In this document: positions 61,033-64,000 of the stretch, one piece after another
Position numbering within the stretch: the stretch's first letter is position 1
Layout: each line of letters opens with the position of its first letter
Source of the DNA: AG-12 sp027339635
Lineage (GTDB): Bacteria > Chloroflexota > Dormibacteria > Aeolococcales > Bog-877
DNA: 64,000 nt
Assembly (NCBI GenBank): GCA_027339635.1
Contig: DAHWNZ010000004.1
Location: 1 to 64,000, forward strand
Reading direction: 5' to 3'
Position numbers and translations under genes: made by a program
The notes under the pieces: model-generated
Database searches by the model: none
Told to the model about the DNA's origin: nothing
The model's input: the letters and a program-made list of their open reading frames with translations, nothing else

Positions 61033-63393
61033 GTGACCGCCGCCGAGGGCCCCCTGACCGCCGCGGAGCTGGATCTGCTGGACGCCTACTGGCGTGCCGC
61101 GAACTACCTGTCAGTGGGGCAGATCTACCTCCTCGACAACCCTCTGCTGCGCCGACCGCTTACCCCCAAGGACATAAAGCCGCGGCTTCTCGGCCACTGG
61201 GGGACCTCGCCCGGGCTCAACTTCATCTACGCCCACATGAACCGTGCGATTCGCCGGTTCGACCTCGATGCCATCTATGTGGCAGGACCCGGCCACGGAG
61301 GTCCCGCCCTGGTCGCCAACGCCTACCTCGAGGGAACGTACTCCGAGGTCTACCAGACCGTGGGGCAGGACGAGGAGGGTCTGAAGCGGCTCTTCCGGCA
61401 ATTCTCCTTCCCGGGAGGCGTACCCAGTCACGTCGCGCCCGAGACGCCCGGATCGATCCACGAGGGCGGCGAGCTCGGCTACTCGCTCGCCCATGCGTAC
61501 GGGGCCGCCTTCGACAACCCCGATCTGGTGGTCTGCTGCGTGGTCGGCGATGGAGAGGCTGAGACTGGACCGCTCGCCACCAGTTGGCACAGCAACAAGT
61601 TCCTGGACCCGGCCCAGGACGGGGCGGTGCTCCCGATTCTCCACCTCAACGGCTACAAGATCGCCAATCCCACGGTCTTGGCCAGGATCCCCGAGAGGGA
61701 GCTGACGGCGATGCTGGTCGGGATGGGCCACTCACCCATCTTTGTGGAGGGCCAGGACCCCGCCACGATGCACCAGCTGATGGCGGCGGCTGTCGACAGA
61801 GCCATTGAGGGCATCCGGGCCATACAGGAGCGCGCCCGCGCTGGTGCGCGGGAGCGACCATCGTGGCCCATGATCGTCCTGGTGACCCCCAAGGGGTGGA
61901 CGGGCCCCAAGGCCGTCGACGGAGTGCCCGTGGAAGGCACCTTCCGGGCCCATCAGGTGCCGATCCCCGACGTGCGGGACAACCCCCAGCACCTGGCCCA
62001 GCTGGAGGACTGGATGCGCAGCTACCGCCCCCAGGAGCTGTTCACCCAGAGTGGCCGCCTGCGCAGCGACCTGGCGGACCTGCCCCCCCGGGGCAACCGG
62101 CGCATGAGTGCCAACCCGATCTCCAACGGCGGCGGCCTGGAACGGGCCCTGGACATGCCGGACTTCCGCGACTACGCGGTCGCCGTCCCCGCCCCGGGAG
62201 CCACCACCGCCGAGGCGACCAGGGTCCTGGGCAGCTTTCTGCGAGACATCATCGCGCGCAATCCGCACACCTTCCGCCTCTTCGGGCCCGATGAGACCAA
62301 CTCCAACCGGCTCAACTCGGTCTTCGAGGTGACCGACCGGGCCTTCGATGGATCGCTAGTCGCTGGAGACGATCACCTGGCGCCTGATGGCCGGGTGATG
62401 GAGGTCCTCTCCGAGCACCTGTGCGAAGGCTGGCTCGAGGGTTATATCCTCACCGGCCGCCACGGCCTGCTCAACTCCTATGAGGCGTTCGCCCACATCG
62501 TCGACTCCATGTTCAATCAGCATGCCAAGTGGCTGAAGGTGACCCGCGACATCCCCTGGCGGCTGCCTCTGCCATCCCTCAACTACCTGCTCAGCTCCCA
62601 CGTCTGGCGCCAGGACCACAACGGGTTCTCCCACCAGGACCCCGGGTTCATCGACCATGTGGTGAACAAGAAGGCCAGCATCATTCGGGTGTACCTGCCA
62701 CCGGACGCCAACTGCCTGCTGTCGGTCGCCGACCACTGCCTGCGCAGCCGCCACTATGTGAACGTGACGGTCATCGGCAAGCAGCCCCAGCCCAACTGGC
62801 TCACGATGGAGCAGGCCGTCCTGCACTGCACCAAGGGGCTCGGCATCTTCGACTGGGCGAGCAACGACCAGGGGGGGTTGCCCGACGTGGTCATGGGATG
62901 TTGTGGAGACGTGCCCACCCTGGAGACCCTGGCGGCGGTGGACCTGATGCGCCAATACCTACCGGACGTCGCGGTGCGGGTTGTCAACGTGGTGGACCTG
63001 ATGCGGTTGGAGCCCAGCACGGAACACCCCCACGGAATGTCGGACGCGGAGTTCGACTCCTACTTCACGACCGATCGGCAGGTGGTCTTCGCCTACCACG
63101 GATACCCGGGGCTCATCCACCGCCTGACATATCGGCGGACCAATCACGCCAACTTCCACGTCCGTGGCTACAAGGAGGAGGGCACGACCACAACGCCCTT
63201 CGACATGGTGATGCTCAACGACTTGGATCGTTTCCACCTGGTGATGGATGTCATCGACCGGGTGCCCCATCTCAGCTCGCGTGCGGGCCATGTGCGCCAG
63301 CTGATGGAGGATCGGCGGCTCGCGGCCAGGGCCTACACGAGAGAGCACGGCGAGGACCCCCCCGAGATTCAGGAGTGGTCCTGGCCGCAGTGA
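61033..63393 (+). CDS. xfp: Phosphoketolase (xylulose-5-phosphate/fructose-6-phosphate)
   Basis: The GTG at 61033 follows GAGGAGAGGA. The 786-residue enzyme has the phosphoketolase signatures: GHWGTSPGLNFIYAHMNR, IYVAGPGHGGPALVANAYLEG, HEGGELGYSLAHAYGAAFDN and the thiamine diphosphate site GDGEAETGPLATSWHSNKF. The catalytic C-terminal parts follow (FGPDETNSNRLN, EGWLEGYILTGRHG). It splits xylulose-5-P or fructose-6-P with phosphate to acetyl phosphate plus a triose or tetrose phosphate. Acetate kinase follows 1 nt after the stop, completing a sugar-phosphate to acetate and ATP route. Length is normal for the family. Confidence 0.97.
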   Translation: MTAAEGPLTAAELDLLDAYWRAANYLSVGQIYLLDNPLLRRPLTPKDIKPRLLGHWGTSPGLNFIYAHMNRAIRRFDLDAIYVAGPGHGGPALVANAYLEGTYSEVYQTVGQDEEGLKRLFRQFSFPGGVPSHVAPETPGSIHEGGELGYSLAHAYGAAFDNPDLVVCCVVGDGEAETGPLATSWHSNKFLDPAQDGAVLPILHLNGYKIANPTVLARIPERELTAMLVGMGHSPIFVEGQDPATMHQLMAAAVDRAIEGIRAIQERARAGARERPSWPMIVLVTPKGWTGPKAVDGVPVEGTFRAHQVPIPDVRDNPQHLAQLEDWMRSYRPQELFTQSGRLRSDLADLPPRGNRRMSANPISNGGGLERALDMPDFRDYAVAVPAPGATTAEATRVLGSFLRDIIARNPHTFRLFGPDETNSNRLNSVFEVTDRAFDGSLVAGDDHLAPDGRVMEVLSEHLCEGWLEGYILTGRHGLLNSYEAFAHIVDSMFNQHAKWLKVTRDIPWRLPLPSLNYLLSSHVWRQDHNGFSHQDPGFIDHVVNKKASIIRVYLPPDANCLLSVADHCLRSRHYVNVTVIGKQPQPNWLTMEQAVLHCTKGLGIFDWASNDQGGLPDVVMGCCGDVPTLETLAAVDLMRQYLPDVAVRVVNVVDLMRLEPSTEHPHGMSDAEFDSYFTTDRQVVFAYHGYPGLIHRLTYRRTNHANFHVRGYKEEGTTTTPFDMVMLNDLDRFHLVMDVIDRVPHLSSRAGHVRQLMEDRRLAARAYTREHGEDPPEIQEWSWPQ

Positions 63394-63394
63394 G

Positions 63395-64000
63395 TTGATC
63401 CCCACCCGCATCCTGGTCTGCAACGGCGGATCCAGCAGCCTCAAGCTGAGCGTGCTGGGCCAAGACGACGCCCTGCTCGCCGACCGAGAGGTGCCCGCTC
63501 AGGAGGCCGACCGCTCCCAGGAGGAGCTGGCCAGGGAGTTGGCCACGATGGGGCCGGCCGAGGTGGTCGGTCATCGCGTGGTGCAGGGTGGCTCCAAGTT
63601 CACCAAGGCCGTCGTGATCGACGATGGGGTGCTGGCCGGCCTGGCGGAGCTGGTCTCCCTCGACCCTCTGCACATGCCGCAAGCCTTAAGGGGGATTGGG
63701 GCCGCGCGGATGGCCTTTCCCGAAGCGGTCCAGGTCGCCTGCTTCGACACGGCCTTTCATGCCCGGATGCCGGAGGCGGCCAGGACCTATGCGCTGCCCG
63801 CCGCTTGGCGCCGACGCTGGGGCCTGAGAAGGCACGGCTTCCACGGCCTCTCCCATTCCTACTCGTGGCGCACCGCCTCACGCATCCTCGGCTCGGAGGA
63901 CCTGCGGATGGTAACCTGCCACCTGGGGTCGGGAAGCTCACTGGCGGCCATCAGGCATGGACGCTCCGTCGACACCACGATGGGGTTCACCCCCCTGGAG
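63395..64000 (+). CDS. ackA: Acetate kinase, partial (runs off window end)
   Basis: The frame starts at TTG 63395, one nt after the xfp stop, and is open to the window end. It shows the acetokinase phosphate-binding start ILVCNGGSSSLKLSVL, then GHRVVQGG, FDTAFHARMPEAAR, RRHGFHGLSHSY and the nucleotide site HLGSGSSLAAIRHGRS. It transfers phosphate from acetyl phosphate to ADP, giving acetate and ATP. About half of the usual ~400 residues is visible. Coupling with phosphoketolase is direct. Confidence 0.93.
   Translation, partial: MIPTRILVCNGGSSSLKLSVLGQDDALLADREVPAQEADRSQEELARELATMGPAEVVGHRVVQGGSKFTKAVVIDDGVLAGLAELVSLDPLHMPQALRGIGAARMAFPEAVQVACFDTAFHARMPEAARTYALPAAWRRRWGLRRHGFHGLSHSYSWRTASRILGSEDLRMVTCHLGSGSSLAAIRHGRSVDTTMGFTPLE

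Noticed and set aside
1..64000. CRISPR arrays, rRNA operons or a prophage
   Set aside because: No regularly spaced repeats, no rRNA-like stretches and no phage structural genes are visible.

Overview
The window is high-GC DNA, densely coded on both strands, with many GTG/TTG starts and 1-4 nt stop/start overlaps. It carries a true form I aerobic CO dehydrogenase (CoxL with the AYACSFR signature), phosphoketolase, 4-hydroxyphenylpyruvate dioxygenase, an S53 acid peptidase, L,D-transpeptidase and several families common in soil actinobacteria and Chloroflexota-like lineages. This suggests an aerobic, probably uncultured soil bacterium of the Dormibacterota/Chloroflexota/Actinobacteriota kind. 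The lineage is an inference; no rRNA gene is present to settle it.

Layout. 0-15 kb: two divergent paralogous polytopic membrane proteins (the first cut by the window edge), a lipoprotein, a TehA-like channel, an APC permease, an M1 aminopeptidase, a nucleoside phosphorylase and a PAS/GAF/GGDEF/EAL c-di-GMP enzyme. 15-18.2 kb: an FAD oxidoreductase, then a graveyard of mobile DNA (group II intron 3' end with a recognisable domain V, an istB with two in-frame stops, a DUF4338 fragment) ending at a tRNA-Gly(GCC). 18.2-28.6 kb: a loosely coded accessory stretch with small secreted or membrane proteins, a REP-like palindrome, a DsrE-TusA-sulfide:quinone oxidoreductase operon, a DUF3494 ice-binding-like surface protein, a Crp/Fnr regulator and an ArsB/SLC13-like transporter divergent from a MerR regulator. 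29-38 kb: an mrfAB-like DNA-repair helicase/exonuclease pair, a MarR-MFS efflux pair, GDPD, DUF421 and a long proline-rich protein.

38-55 kb is a molybdenum-enzyme and CO-oxidation superlocus. One arm (formyltransferase-like protein, FdhD, MobA, DUF6457, then MoeA on the other strand) supplies molybdenum-cofactor functions, with HPPD alongside. The other arm is coxM-coxS-coxL-(XdhC+YHS)-coxD-coxE on the minus strand, with a divergent xdhC-mocA-coxG operon on the plus strand. Together they encode the CODH subunits, cytidylyl-cofactor synthesis, cofactor sulfuration/insertion, metal-cluster maturation and membrane recruitment. A C-terminal remnant of a PIG-V-like mannosyltransferase sits directly after coxE.

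55-64 kb: a secreted S53 peptidase with a strong terminator, an agmatinase-family enzyme, a MarR regulator, an L,D-transpeptidase, a SCO6745-like protein, and a phosphoketolase-acetate kinase operon (ackA cut by the window end) that would turn sugar phosphates into acetate and ATP.

The most notable points are the XdhC-YHS fusion inside the cox operon (a candidate copper-handling module for the Cu-S-Mo site), the MobA whose family N-terminus lies upstream of any ordinary start codon and overlaps the fdhD stop, and the decayed mobile-element cluster beside tRNA-Gly.
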